64,000 bases of DNA from Mycobacterium sp. DL440 (lineage in GTDB: Bacteria; Actinomycetota; Actinomycetes; Mycobacteriales; Mycobacteriaceae), in NCBI RefSeq assembly GCF_011745145.1, contig NZ_CP050191.1, forward strand, positions 3,266,084 to 3,330,083, in the 5' to 3' direction. The notes beneath the pieces were generated by a model. That model searched no databases. It was not told where the DNA came from and saw only the letters and a list, made by a program, of their open reading frames with translations. Each line of letters opens with the position of its first letter. The stretch's first letter is position 1. Shown piece after piece: positions 43,372 to 51,922 of the stretch. The position numbers were made by a program, and so were the translations under genes.

Positions 43372-43479
43372 TTTCTGCGGCGGTATCTTCTCCATCAGCA
43401 AGTGACGGTTCTCCGAATCAGTGGGTTGTGCGAGTGACCAGCACCTACGCTTACCTGCGATAAAGCGTCACAGCGGCTT

Positions 43480-43494
43480 GAGAACTATGTTCTT
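43480..43494. promoter_or_regulatory. GAGAAC-N3-GTTCTT dyad before the amidohydrolase operon
   Basis: GAGAACTATGTTCTT, five of six arm positions symmetric, 107 bases before the TTG start at 43601. Same layout as the dyad at 43357. It does not fit the KstR spacing (two bases between AAC and GTT). Confidence 0.4.
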
Positions 43495-43600
43495 GCCATA
43501 GAAGAATATGGATCTAGACTGGCTGTAAGGTCCGGCGTAACAAGCACGTCGTCAACAGCGCGTGCGCAGCTCGTTTCCGGACGGACATCGGAGGACAGTC

Positions 43601-44716
43601 TTGGCCATAGAGCAAACCGACGGCACACGTGTACCGGTCATCGATGCGAGCGTGCACATCTTTGTCGGGTCGAACAAGGACCTGCGGCAGAACTTCATGA
43701 AGGAACCGTTTGCCAGCCGTGGCTTTCCCGATTACGAGATGAACTGGTACGGCGCACCGGGCGGCGAGTACGCCAAGGACACCAAGGGACCCGACCGCCA
43801 GTACCCCGGCTCCGATCCTGATATCGCCGCCCGGCATCTGTTCACCGACCGAGGCGTCGACATCGCCATCCTGCACCCCATGACCCGTGGCATCATGCCC
43901 GACCGTCACCTCGGTTCCGCACTGGCCGCCGCACACAACGAGATGATGGTGACCCGGTGGCTCGAACACGGCGAGCATGGTGAGCGCTTCCGCGGCACCA
44001 TCCGGGTCAATCCGGACGACATCGCCGGCGCCCTGCGCGAACTCGACAAGTACAAGGACCACCCGCGCGTGGTGCAGATCGCTGTGCCATTGCAATCGCG
44101 CGAGCTATACGGCAAGCCGCAGTACTGGCCGCTGTGGGATGCCGCCGCCGAAGCCGGTCTACCGGTCGCCGTGCACATCGAGGGCGGCGCCGGTATCCAG
44201 TTCGCGCCGACCCCGTCAGGCAAGACCAGGACCTATGAGCAGTACCTGGGCTTCATGGCCCTCAACTACATCTATCACCTGATGAACATGATCGCCGAGG
44301 GCGTGTTCGAAAGGACACCGACGCTGCAGTTCGTCTGGTCCGACGGCGCCGCGGACATGTTGACCCCCTTCATGTGGCGGATGGATTGCTTCGGCCGGCC
44401 ACACCTCGAGCAGACCCCGTGGGCCCCCAAGATGCCCAGCGATTACCTGCCCGGGCACGTTTTCTTCGTCCAAGGCGCACTCGACGGGCCCGGCGACACC
44501 GAGTTTGCCGGTGAGTGGTTCGGCTTCACCGGCAAGGAAGACATGGTCATGTTCGGCTCCAGCTATCCGCACTGGCAGCTGAACGAGTCGGAGGTTCCCA
44601 CCGCGTTCAGCACCGAACAGCGGGACAAATTGTTGTGGCGCAATGCCGCACAGCTTTACGGACTGGAGCAGGACCTCGCAGGCCTGGTCCCATCGTCCGC
44701 GGTCGCGGCGCAGTAG
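43601..44716 (+). CDS. Amidohydrolase-family protein (ACMSD/amidohydrolase-2 type)
   Basis: 371 residues from TTG 43601, supported by GGAGGA at 43590-43595. TIM-barrel hydrolase or decarboxylase: VIDASVHIF near the N-terminus takes the place of the metal-binding DxHxH, but the first His is Ser. Later VAVHIEGGAG supplies a barrel His and the end has GSSYPHWQLNES with an Asp-to-Ser change relative to the usual SDYPH. Several metal ligands thus appear altered; activity may differ from its downstream neighbour, which keeps more of them. Starts a four-gene operon. Confidence 0.85.
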   Translation: MAIEQTDGTRVPVIDASVHIFVGSNKDLRQNFMKEPFASRGFPDYEMNWYGAPGGEYAKDTKGPDRQYPGSDPDIAARHLFTDRGVDIAILHPMTRGIMPDRHLGSALAAAHNEMMVTRWLEHGEHGERFRGTIRVNPDDIAGALRELDKYKDHPRVVQIAVPLQSRELYGKPQYWPLWDAAAEAGLPVAVHIEGGAGIQFAPTPSGKTRTYEQYLGFMALNYIYHLMNMIAEGVFERTPTLQFVWSDGAADMLTPFMWRMDCFGRPHLEQTPWAPKMPSDYLPGHVFFVQGALDGPGDTEFAGEWFGFTGKEDMVMFGSSYPHWQLNESEVPTAFSTEQRDKLLWRNAAQLYGLEQDLAGLVPSSAVAAQ

Positions 44717-44740
44717 GCATTCGAGGGAGGCACAGTACAG

Positions 44741-45883
44741 ATGTCCGTCACAACCAACCCCCGGGTGCCCGCAGCCGAGCGGATCGCAGTCCGTTGCGTC
44801 GACTCCGACGTCCACCCCATGCCGCGACGCGGCGAGCTGATGGAGTACATCCCGGAACCTTGGCGCAGCAAGTACTTTCTGAACCACAAGGTCGGAGAAC
44901 AGATCTACTACGATGCCCCGGATTACGCACATGCGTATGCGATGCGGGTGGACGCGTTCCCGCCGGACGGCGAATTCGCCTGCAGTGACCCGGATATGGC
45001 GCTGCGCCAGCTCATCATGGAGGCCGGCTCCGACATCGCCATCCTGGAGCCCACGCATTCCGAGCACCGGCTCGGCGAGGCCACCGCCGCCTACTGCACA
45101 GCGGTCAACCTGTGGCTGGCCAATCACTGGCTCGACAGTCACAACAACTGGCACGAGCGCTGGCGGGGTTCGATCTGTATCGCGATCGAGGAGCCGCAGA
45201 CCGCGGTGGCAGAGATCGAACAGTGGGCCGAACACCCATACATGGCACAGGTGCTGATGAAGGCCGAACCACGGCCATCCTGGGGCGACCCGAAGTACGA
45301 CCCGATCTGGGCCGCGGCCACCAAACACGACATCACCGTGAGCTGCCACCTGTCCCGCGGCGAGTACGAGACTCTGCCGACCCCGCCCGTGGGGCTGCCC
45401 AGCTACAACCACGATTTCATGGTCAGCTACTCGCTGTTGGCGGCCAATCAGGTGATGAGCCTGATCTTCGACGGCGTTTTCGACCGGTTCCCGACGCTGC
45501 GGGTGGTGTTCGTCGAACATGCGTTCACCTGGATCCTGCCGTTGATGTGGCGAATGGACGCCATCTATGAAAAGCGCAAGGGTTGGATGGACATCAAGCG
45601 CAAGCCGAGCGAGTACGTCAAGGACCACATCAAGTTCACCACCCAGCCGCTGGACTACCCCGAGGACAAGACCGAGCTGTCGCGGGCCTTCGAGTGGATG
45701 GAGTGCGACAAGATCCTGCTGTATTCCAGCGACTATCCGCACTGGACCTTCGATGATCCCCGCTGGCTGGTCAAACACCTGCCCGAGCATGCGCGGGAGG
45801 CCATCATGTTCCGCAACGGCATCGAAACCTACAAGCTCCCCGAGACCGTGCCGGCCCTCGAGGGACAGATCCGGGTGTTCTGA
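44741..45883 (+). CDS. Amidohydrolase-family protein (ACMSD/amidohydrolase-2 type)
   Basis: 380 residues. CVDSDVHPMP near residue 30, VSCHLSRGEYE in the barrel, VFVEHAFTW and SSDYPHWTFDD, the last being the catalytic Asp region. Paralogue of the gene at 43601. This superfamily includes aromatic decarboxylases and ring-opening hydrolases. The two paralogues may form a hetero-oligomer or act in sequence. Stop and the next start share a base (TGATG). Confidence 0.87.
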   Translation: MSVTTNPRVPAAERIAVRCVDSDVHPMPRRGELMEYIPEPWRSKYFLNHKVGEQIYYDAPDYAHAYAMRVDAFPPDGEFACSDPDMALRQLIMEAGSDIAILEPTHSEHRLGEATAAYCTAVNLWLANHWLDSHNNWHERWRGSICIAIEEPQTAVAEIEQWAEHPYMAQVLMKAEPRPSWGDPKYDPIWAAATKHDITVSCHLSRGEYETLPTPPVGLPSYNHDFMVSYSLLAANQVMSLIFDGVFDRFPTLRVVFVEHAFTWILPLMWRMDAIYEKRKGWMDIKRKPSEYVKDHIKFTTQPLDYPEDKTELSRAFEWMECDKILLYSSDYPHWTFDDPRWLVKHLPEHAREAIMFRNGIETYKLPETVPALEGQIRVF

Positions 45884-46275
45884 TGACCGAACCCGAGAAG
45901 CGCCCCCGACTCGCGCAGGGACGCGAGCACGTCGTCGCCAACGTCGATGAAATCCCGCCCGGCACACACAAACTCGTACCGATTGGCCGTCACGGCGTCG
46001 GCGTGTACAACGTCAACGGCACCTTCTACGCCATCGCCAACTACTGCCCGCACGAGGGCGGTCCGCTGTGCTCGGGCCGGGCCCGGGGCCGGACGGTGGT
46101 CGATGAGAAAGTGCCAGGCGACGCAGTGATGGTGCGCGACAAGGAGTTCATCTACTGCCCCTGGCACCAATGGGGTTTCGAGCTGGCGACCGGCACCACC
46201 GCGGTGAAGCCGGAATGGAGTATCCGTACCTACCCGGTCCGTGTGGTTGGAGAAGAAGTACTGGTGATGGCATGA
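45883..46275 (+). CDS. Rieske-type [2Fe-2S] ferredoxin
   Basis: 130 residues. Cluster ligands Cys55 and His57 (NYCPHEGG) and Cys92 and His95 (YCPWHQWGF). The 20-residue charged loop between them is longer than usual. No oxygenase alpha subunit is nearby, so it is either a ferredoxin for an unlinked oxygenase or a small Rieske domain working with the amidohydrolases. Overlaps both neighbours by a few bases. Confidence 0.9.
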   Translation: MTEPEKRPRLAQGREHVVANVDEIPPGTHKLVPIGRHGVGVYNVNGTFYAIANYCPHEGGPLCSGRARGRTVVDEKVPGDAVMVRDKEFIYCPWHQWGFELATGTTAVKPEWSIRTYPVRVVGEEVLVMA

Positions 46276-47213
46276 GCGAGCTTGCGAGCGAATCAACGAC
46301 CATGACTGACCTGGTTTTGGGCGGGCCCGAACTCAAGCCGAGTGAGAAGACCATGGAGATCAACGGCGGCAACGTCGTCTACGAACTCCTCGGCAAGAAA
46401 GGCGATTTCATCGCCCTTACCCCCGGTGGCCGGTTCAGTAAGGACATTCCCGGGCTTCGCCCTTTGGCGGAAGCGCTGGTCGAGGGTGGCTACCGGGTGC
46501 TGCTGTGGGACCGGCCCAACTGCGGTCGCTCCGATGTGCAGTTCTACGGGCAGAGTGAATCGCACATGCGAGCCGAGACGCTCTACAAACTGATCACCGC
46601 CCTCGAGATCGGGCCGTGCTTTATCCTCGGCGGCTCCGGCGGCGCCCGGGACTCGATGCTGACCACCATGCTCTACCCCGAGATCGTGCGAAAGCTGGTG
46701 GTGTGGAACATCGTCGGTGGCGTGTACGGGTCTTTTGTGCTCGGCGGCCACTACGTCACGCCGAGCATTCTGGCGGTACGCGGACTCGGCATCGAGGGGT
46801 TGCTCAACGTGCCGGAATGGCGCGAACGTATCGCGGAGAACCCAGCCAACCGACAGCGCCTGCTCGACCTCGAGGCCGACGAGTTCCTCAAAGTCATGCT
46901 GCGGTGGCTCAACGCGTTCGTGTCGAAACCCGGCCAGACCATCCCCGGCGTGCCCGACGAGATGTTCGACAACATCACCGTTCCCACCCTGATCATCCGT
47001 GGTGGCGAGAACGACTGGGACCACCCCAAGCGCACCTCGCTTGAAGTGAGTTGTCTCATCAAGGGTTCCAAGCTGATCGATCCGCCCTGGCCCGAGGATG
47101 CCTGGGAACGCGCTGGCGAGAAGTTCGCACAGAGCGGCGGTAAGACGTTCTGCCTGTTCGACACCTGGGCGCAGGCCGCCCCGGCCATCATCGACTTCCT
47201 GAGGTCGGCGTGA
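46272..47213 (+). CDS. Alpha/beta hydrolase
   Basis: 313 residues from ATG 46272, overlapping the Rieske stop (ATGA); an internal ATG at 46302 is an alternative. Nucleophile elbow GGSGG with Ser122, preceded by LLWDRPNCGRSD. Late Asp in IIRGGEND, and the catalytic His is less clear than in typical members. It may hydrolyse an ester, lactone or C-C bond formed upstream. Last gene of the amidohydrolase operon. Confidence 0.88.
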   Translation: MSELASESTTMTDLVLGGPELKPSEKTMEINGGNVVYELLGKKGDFIALTPGGRFSKDIPGLRPLAEALVEGGYRVLLWDRPNCGRSDVQFYGQSESHMRAETLYKLITALEIGPCFILGGSGGARDSMLTTMLYPEIVRKLVVWNIVGGVYGSFVLGGHYVTPSILAVRGLGIEGLLNVPEWRERIAENPANRQRLLDLEADEFLKVMLRWLNAFVSKPGQTIPGVPDEMFDNITVPTLIIRGGENDWDHPKRTSLEVSCLIKGSKLIDPPWPEDAWERAGEKFAQSGGKTFCLFDTWAQAAPAIIDFLRSA

Positions 47214-47236
47214 ACGCATTGCCGGCTGTGGACGTC

Positions 47237-47710
47237 TCAAACCGTCCGGATGTGCACCTCGCAGTTCAGCGAAGCCTCCAGGGCGGTGTGGATGCGGCTT
47301 TCCGGGATGCGGGCCAGATCGGCCTTGTCCAGGGCCACCGTCACCACATCCCAGCCTTCGGCGTCAACCGTCCGACTGATGTCGCCGGACAGGCCGAACC
47401 CGGCCAGCACACCGCGAACGTCCTCATCGGTGCCGCGGCTGACGAAGGTCACCACCCCCGCTGCGGGGATGGTGCCAAATGCCTTGGCACACAGTTCTAT
47501 CGCGATGGACTGCAGCTCTGGTGCATTGTCGCCGGCGATCAGCACCTCGACCTCGCGGCGATGCGCGGGCAGTTCGGCGAGCTGATTGTCCAGCACCTCG
47601 GCCCCACGTTCACCCAGCAACTCACGGAGCGTTGCCATGCCGTCGGATAGCTGCTCCGCACCGAGCTCACCAGCCGGGTCGACTCCGACGCGCACCACCG
47701 CAGTTCTCAT
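47237..47710 (-). CDS. Conserved hypothetical protein
   Basis: 157 residues, no signal peptide or TM segment. Two halves, MRTAVVRVGVDPAGELG and a C-terminal WDVVTVALDKADLARIPESRIHTALEASLN region. Strand-helix pattern, Ala/Glu-rich. It is divergent from the NuoF-like gene at 47744 across 33 bases, which suggests shared control. Function not recognised. Confidence 0.7.
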   Translation of the reverse strand: MRTAVVRVGVDPAGELGAEQLSDGMATLRELLGERGAEVLDNQLAELPAHRREVEVLIAGDNAPELQSIAIELCAKAFGTIPAAGVVTFVSRGTDEDVRGVLAGFGLSGDISRTVDAEGWDVVTVALDKADLARIPESRIHTALEASLNCEVHIRTV

Positions 47711-47743
47711 GCCGGTAAGCCTAGCCGGGGACGGGATGTGACC

Positions 47744-49042
47744 ATGACAGCCGAACTCACAATCGCGGCATGGCCGGGAATCACCCCGCGCCTACTCCGC
47801 GACGGGCCGGAGAGCCTGGCTGAGTATCAGCATGCCGGGGGCTATGGCGCACTTGCTGATTCGGAGTACCTACTGGACGAGGTGCAAGCCAGTGGATTGC
47901 TCGGCCGGGGCGGCGCGGCCTTTCCGTTGGCGCTGAAGCTGCGGACCGTGCGCGACAACGGCCGCCGGGCCGCCGACAATGCCGGCACCGTCGTGATCGC
48001 CAACGGCGAGGAGGGCGAGCCGGCTTCGATCAAAGACCGCTGGTTGCTGCGCAATCGCCCGCACGCAGTGCTCGACGGGCTGCGACTGGCCGCCGGGATC
48101 GTGGGGGCCGCCCGCGCCGTGGTGTACGTATCGGATTCGGCTGCCGCCGAATGTGTCGAGCGCGCGCTCGACGAAATCACCGGTGCGCTGCCTGGTCTGG
48201 CGATCGAATTGCTCACCGTCACACCGGGTTATGTCGCGGGTGAGGAGACCGCCGCCGTGCATGTGGTCAACGGCGGACCGGCCAAACCGACCGACAAACC
48301 TCCGCGCCCGTTCGAGCAGGGCGTGGACGGTAGGCCGACACTGATCAGCAATGTCGAGACGCTGGCACACCTTGCCTACCTCCACCAGCACGGGGCGCAG
48401 ACGTTCCGGGAACTGGGCACCGAAGCCTCCCCCGGCACCTTCCTGGCCACGATCACCGGGGCCGGACGCGTACCTGCGCTGTACGAACTGCCGCACGGCA
48501 TCGCGTTCGCCGATCTGTTGACTCTGCACGGGGTTTCCGCCGACAACGTCCGCGGAGCGCTGATGGGCGGATACTTCGCCGGGCTGATCAACCATGACAT
48601 CGTCGACGCCACCCTGGATCACGAATCCGTGCGGGCACTGGGCACCGGGTTGGGCTGCGGCGCGATCGGCATCCTCACCGACGACTGCCCGGTGGCGGTC
48701 GCGGCGTCGGTGCTGGCCTACTTCGACCGGGAGAACGCCGGCCAGTGCGGTTCGTGCTTCAACGGCACCGCCGCGATGGCGGCGGTGGCCGTCGGCCTGC
48801 GCGACGGTCTGGCCACCCAGGAAGATCTGGACCGGCTCAAGCGGTGGTCGGTGGTGTTACGGGGCCGCGGAGCCTGCGCCACGCTCGACGGCGCGGCCAA
48901 CGTGGCCGCCAGCCTGCTGGCACAGTTCCCCGATCACGTACAGCGTCACCTCGAAAATGGCTGTCAGACCTGCCGTTCCGGTGCATTCACCGCCGCGCGG
49001 CCGTACGAAGTGGAGTCCCTGGAGGCGGTGGTCTCGGCATGA
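47744..49042 (+). CDS. NuoF-like flavoprotein with an incomplete iron-sulfur motif, candidate ferredoxin reductase
   Basis: 432 residues from ATG 47744 (GTG at 47738 possible). FMN-binding GRGGAAFP at 55-62 and the NADH-site GEEGEPxxxKDR at 89-99, both as in the 51-kDa subunit of complex I; then a SLBB-like domain. The N3-cluster region has Cys335, Cys338 and Cys378, but the third Cys of CxxCxxC is missing (QCGSCFNGT). An extra CQTC pair lies at 407-410. No other complex I genes are near. The stop overlaps the next ferredoxin start (ATGA), so it likely passes NADH electrons to that ferredoxin. Confidence 0.85.
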   Translation: MTAELTIAAWPGITPRLLRDGPESLAEYQHAGGYGALADSEYLLDEVQASGLLGRGGAAFPLALKLRTVRDNGRRAADNAGTVVIANGEEGEPASIKDRWLLRNRPHAVLDGLRLAAGIVGAARAVVYVSDSAAAECVERALDEITGALPGLAIELLTVTPGYVAGEETAAVHVVNGGPAKPTDKPPRPFEQGVDGRPTLISNVETLAHLAYLHQHGAQTFRELGTEASPGTFLATITGAGRVPALYELPHGIAFADLLTLHGVSADNVRGALMGGYFAGLINHDIVDATLDHESVRALGTGLGCGAIGILTDDCPVAVAASVLAYFDRENAGQCGSCFNGTAAMAAVAVGLRDGLATQEDLDRLKRWSVVLRGRGACATLDGAANVAASLLAQFPDHVQRHLENGCQTCRSGAFTAARPYEVESLEAVVSA

Positions 49043-49260
49043 AGGTCAAGCTCGATCGCACGTTGTGCGATGGCTTCGGGTTGTGCGCCAAGCACGCGCC
49101 GGAGTACTTCCCGCTCGACGACTGGGGGTACGCCTCGCTTCAGGGTGACGGCGACATCCCCGAGGCCGACGAGGACGCCGTCCGACGCGCGCTGCTGGAC
49201 TGCCCGGTGCACGCGATCATCGAGCTGAAGGAGACACGAACGGAACGCGAGGTGGGCTGA
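49039..49260 (+). CDS. Ferredoxin with Phe in the cluster motif
   Basis: 73 residues. Motif CDGFGLC (CxxFxxC), third Cys in DCPVHA; Phe replaces the usual His, Cys or Asn. C-terminus is an acidic/basic tail (LKETRTEREVG). Overlaps the NuoF-like stop by four bases, arguing for a dedicated reductase-ferredoxin pair. Confidence 0.9.
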   Translation: MKVKLDRTLCDGFGLCAKHAPEYFPLDDWGYASLQGDGDIPEADEDAVRRALLDCPVHAIIELKETRTEREVG

Positions 49261-49353
49261 GGCCACCTCGGAATATGAGGTCTGGATCACCGATCCCGGA
49301 AACTGGTAACGTGATTCTCCGCACAGAATAACCCGCTTACCACCGGAGTCGAG

Positions 49354-51012
49354 TTGTCACAGATACCGGGACGTCCGCTCCCGACGGTTACCACGCTCAA
49401 CGAGTACTTCTGGACCGCGGGCGCCGACGGGGTGCTGCGAATCCAGGAGTGCCAGGACTGCAGCGCCCTCATCCATCCGCCGCAGCCGATCTGCCGGTAC
49501 TGCCGCAGCCACAACATGGGCGTCCGCGACGTGTCCGGGCGCGCATCGCTCGCCGGGTTCACGGTCAACCACCGGTTCGGTTTCCCCGACATGCCGCCGC
49601 CCTATGTGGTGGCGGAGGTGGCCATCGCCGAGGATCCCCGGGTCCGGTTGACGACCAACATCGTCGACTGCGAGCCGGACGCTCTCAAACTAGGGATGCC
49701 GGTGGAGGTCGACTTCCAGCAGATCGAAGATGTCTGGCTGCCGGTGTTCAAGCGGGCACCGGACTCCACACCGGCCCCTCCGATCGTCGCCGAACCTGTC
49801 GCACCCCAGGACATCGCCAAGCACGTCCGGCCGATGCTGACCAAAGCGAAGTTCGAGGATCACTCGGCCATCACCGGCATCGGTATGTCCAAGATCGGTC
49901 GTCGCCAGATGGTGCCGCCGCTGGCGCTGACCATCGATGCGGCCGAGAAAGCCGTCGCCGACGCGGGATTGACGTTCGACGACATCGACGGACTCTCCAC
50001 ATATCCCGGCCTCGACATCGCCGGCATGGGCGAAGGCGGCGTATCCGCACTGGAGGGTGCACTCGGGCTCCGGCCCACCTGGATCAACGGCGGAATGGAT
50101 ACCTTCGGCCCCGGTGGGTCGGTGATCGCAGCCATGATGGCGGTGGCCACCGGCATGGCCCGCCATGTGCTGTGTTTCCGCACCCTGTGGGAGGCGACGT
50201 TCGGCCAGCTGGTCAAGGAGGGCAAGGCGTCCCCTCCGATGGGTGGCCGCACCAACAGTTGGCAGCAGCCGTACGGCGCCACCTCTGCCGCACACACGTT
50301 GGCACAGAACGCCGGTCGGCACTTCGACCGGTACGGCACCACGCGGGAGACCCTGGGCTGGATCGCACTCAATCAGCGCGCCAACGCCGCGCTGAACCCG
50401 ACAGCCATCTACCGCGACCCGATGACCATGGATGATTACCTCTCGGCCCGCATGATCACAACGCCGTTCGGCCTCTACGACTGCGACGTTCCGTGCGACG
50501 GGGCGGTGGCCGTCATCGTCTCGGCGGTGGACGCCGCGCGCGATCTGGCCAAGCCGCCGATCCTATTCGAGGCAGTGGGTACCCAGATCATCGAACGGCT
50601 CGACTGGGACCAGACCACACTCACCCACGAGCCGCAGGTGCTGGGCCAGAGCGCGCACATGTGGTCGCGAACCTCGTTGCGCCCCAGCGATGTCGATGTC
50701 GCCGAGCTCTATGACGGGTTCAGCTTCAACTGTCTGTCCTGGCTCGAGGGCCTGGGCTTCTGCGGCATCGGCGAGTCCAAGGACTTCCTCGACGGCGGCC
50801 ACAACATCGCCCGCGACGGCATCATCCCGCTCAACACCCACGGTGGCCAGCTCTCGCACGGCCGCACCCACGGGATGGGCCTGATCCACGAGGCCGTCAC
50901 CCAGCTGCGCGGTGAGGCCGGTGAGCGTCAGGTCGCGAACGCCCGTGTCGCCGTGGCCAGCAGCGGCGGACTGACCCCCAGTGGAGTGCTGCTGATGCGC
51001 AGGGATGACTGA
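49354..51012 (+). CDS. Zn-ribbon/OB-fold (DUF35) fused to a thiolase-fold domain
   Basis: 552 residues from TTG 49354 (CGGAG upstream). N-terminal zinc ribbon with Cys33, Cys36, Cys47 and Cys50 followed by an OB-fold (about 55-135); thiolase-fold domain from about 175 to the end. Usually these are separate proteins (ChsH2 DUF35 domain with the Ltp2 aldolase in sterol degradation). The nucleophile loop reads GGMDTFGPGGS and has no Cys, as expected for an Ltp2-type retro-aldolase. Late motif GGQLSHGRTHGMG. Likely a C-C lyase on a bulky 3-hydroxyacyl-CoA. Confidence 0.87.
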   Translation: MSQIPGRPLPTVTTLNEYFWTAGADGVLRIQECQDCSALIHPPQPICRYCRSHNMGVRDVSGRASLAGFTVNHRFGFPDMPPPYVVAEVAIAEDPRVRLTTNIVDCEPDALKLGMPVEVDFQQIEDVWLPVFKRAPDSTPAPPIVAEPVAPQDIAKHVRPMLTKAKFEDHSAITGIGMSKIGRRQMVPPLALTIDAAEKAVADAGLTFDDIDGLSTYPGLDIAGMGEGGVSALEGALGLRPTWINGGMDTFGPGGSVIAAMMAVATGMARHVLCFRTLWEATFGQLVKEGKASPPMGGRTNSWQQPYGATSAAHTLAQNAGRHFDRYGTTRETLGWIALNQRANAALNPTAIYRDPMTMDDYLSARMITTPFGLYDCDVPCDGAVAVIVSAVDAARDLAKPPILFEAVGTQIIERLDWDQTTLTHEPQVLGQSAHMWSRTSLRPSDVDVAELYDGFSFNCLSWLEGLGFCGIGESKDFLDGGHNIARDGIIPLNTHGGQLSHGRTHGMGLIHEAVTQLRGEAGERQVANARVAVASSGGLTPSGVLLMRRDD

Positions 51013-51028
51013 AGGACATGCGTACCCC

Positions 51029-51922
51029 ATGAGTAAGACAGCTCCGCACCCCAGGGTGGTGATGGTCGACGGCATCCCGATGTCGGCACTGGTCGCCGAG
51101 TCCCCCGTCCCGCGCGCGGTCGTCGTCGCACTACACGGTGGAGCCACCACGTCGGCCTACTTCGACTGCCCGGGCCACCCCGAGCTGTCGCTGCTGCGCA
51201 GCGCGGTCGCCCAGGGTTATACCGTGATCGCCCTGGACCGCCCCGGATATGGCGCCTCCGCTGCTTATCCCGATGCCATGGCCCGACCCGATCAGCGGGT
51301 CGCGTTGGCGTTCGGGGCAGTCCAGCGCATCGCCGGTGCGGCAGACCTGTTCGTTCTGGGTCATTCGATGGGCTGCGAGTTGGCCATGCACTTGGCCGTG
51401 CAGCGGCCCGAGGTTCTTGGTGTGTCACTGGCCGGCACCGGCCGCCGGTATCATCCGGCGGCACAGGAACTGCTCAAAGACGCTTCGCCGCAGCAACGGC
51501 CGCGCGGCCTGCGCGAGCTGCTGTGGGAACCGGCCCGGCTCTACCCGTCTGACGTGATCGGTGCCGGGTTGTCCGCGGGCGGCACAGCGTACGAGGGGGA
51601 CGTCATCAAAACCTGGGCGCGGCAGGAATTTCCGGCACTGGCCGGGCAGACGACGGTTCCAGTGCAGTTCCTCGCCGGCGAATACGAGAACGTCTGGGAG
51701 TCCAATCCCGAGGCACTCGCCGCAATCCGTGCGATGTTCACCGCCTCACCGCGGGTGCAGACGGGCGAACTCGCCGACAGCGGCCACAACCTCAGCGTCG
51801 GGTTGAGCGCCGAGATCTATCACCGCAAGGTGCTGTCGTTCGCCGACGAATGCCTGACCAACCGCGGCCTCGAGCCGGTGAACGGCACTGTGAATACCGA
51901 AATGGAAGTGGAGGCAGGTTGA
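51029..51922 (+). CDS. Alpha/beta hydrolase
   Basis: 297 residues from ATG 51029; an in-frame ATG at 51005 overlaps the thiolase stop and cannot be excluded. Oxyanion region LHGGATTSAY, then RPGYGAS and the elbow GHSMG with Ser113. Catalytic His probably in DSGHNLS. Operon with the thiolase fusion before and the two dehydrogenases after (TGATG overlap at 51922). Confidence 0.87.
   Translation: MSKTAPHPRVVMVDGIPMSALVAESPVPRAVVVALHGGATTSAYFDCPGHPELSLLRSAVAQGYTVIALDRPGYGASAAYPDAMARPDQRVALAFGAVQRIAGAADLFVLGHSMGCELAMHLAVQRPEVLGVSLAGTGRRYHPAAQELLKDASPQQRPRGLRELLWEPARLYPSDVIGAGLSAGGTAYEGDVIKTWARQEFPALAGQTTVPVQFLAGEYENVWESNPEALAAIRAMFTASPRVQTGELADSGHNLSVGLSAEIYHRKVLSFADECLTNRGLEPVNGTVNTEMEVEAG

Noticed and set aside
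43480..43494. KstR (cholesterol regulon) operator
   Set aside because: The dyad has three bases between AAC and GTT, whereas the KstR consensus TnnAACnnGTTnnA has two; no convincing KstR site was noticed elsewhere.
44216..45967. 583-codon minus-strand open frame opposite the amidohydrolase genes
   Set aside because: Antisense shadow of two well-supported genes; no recognizable domain or ribosome site.
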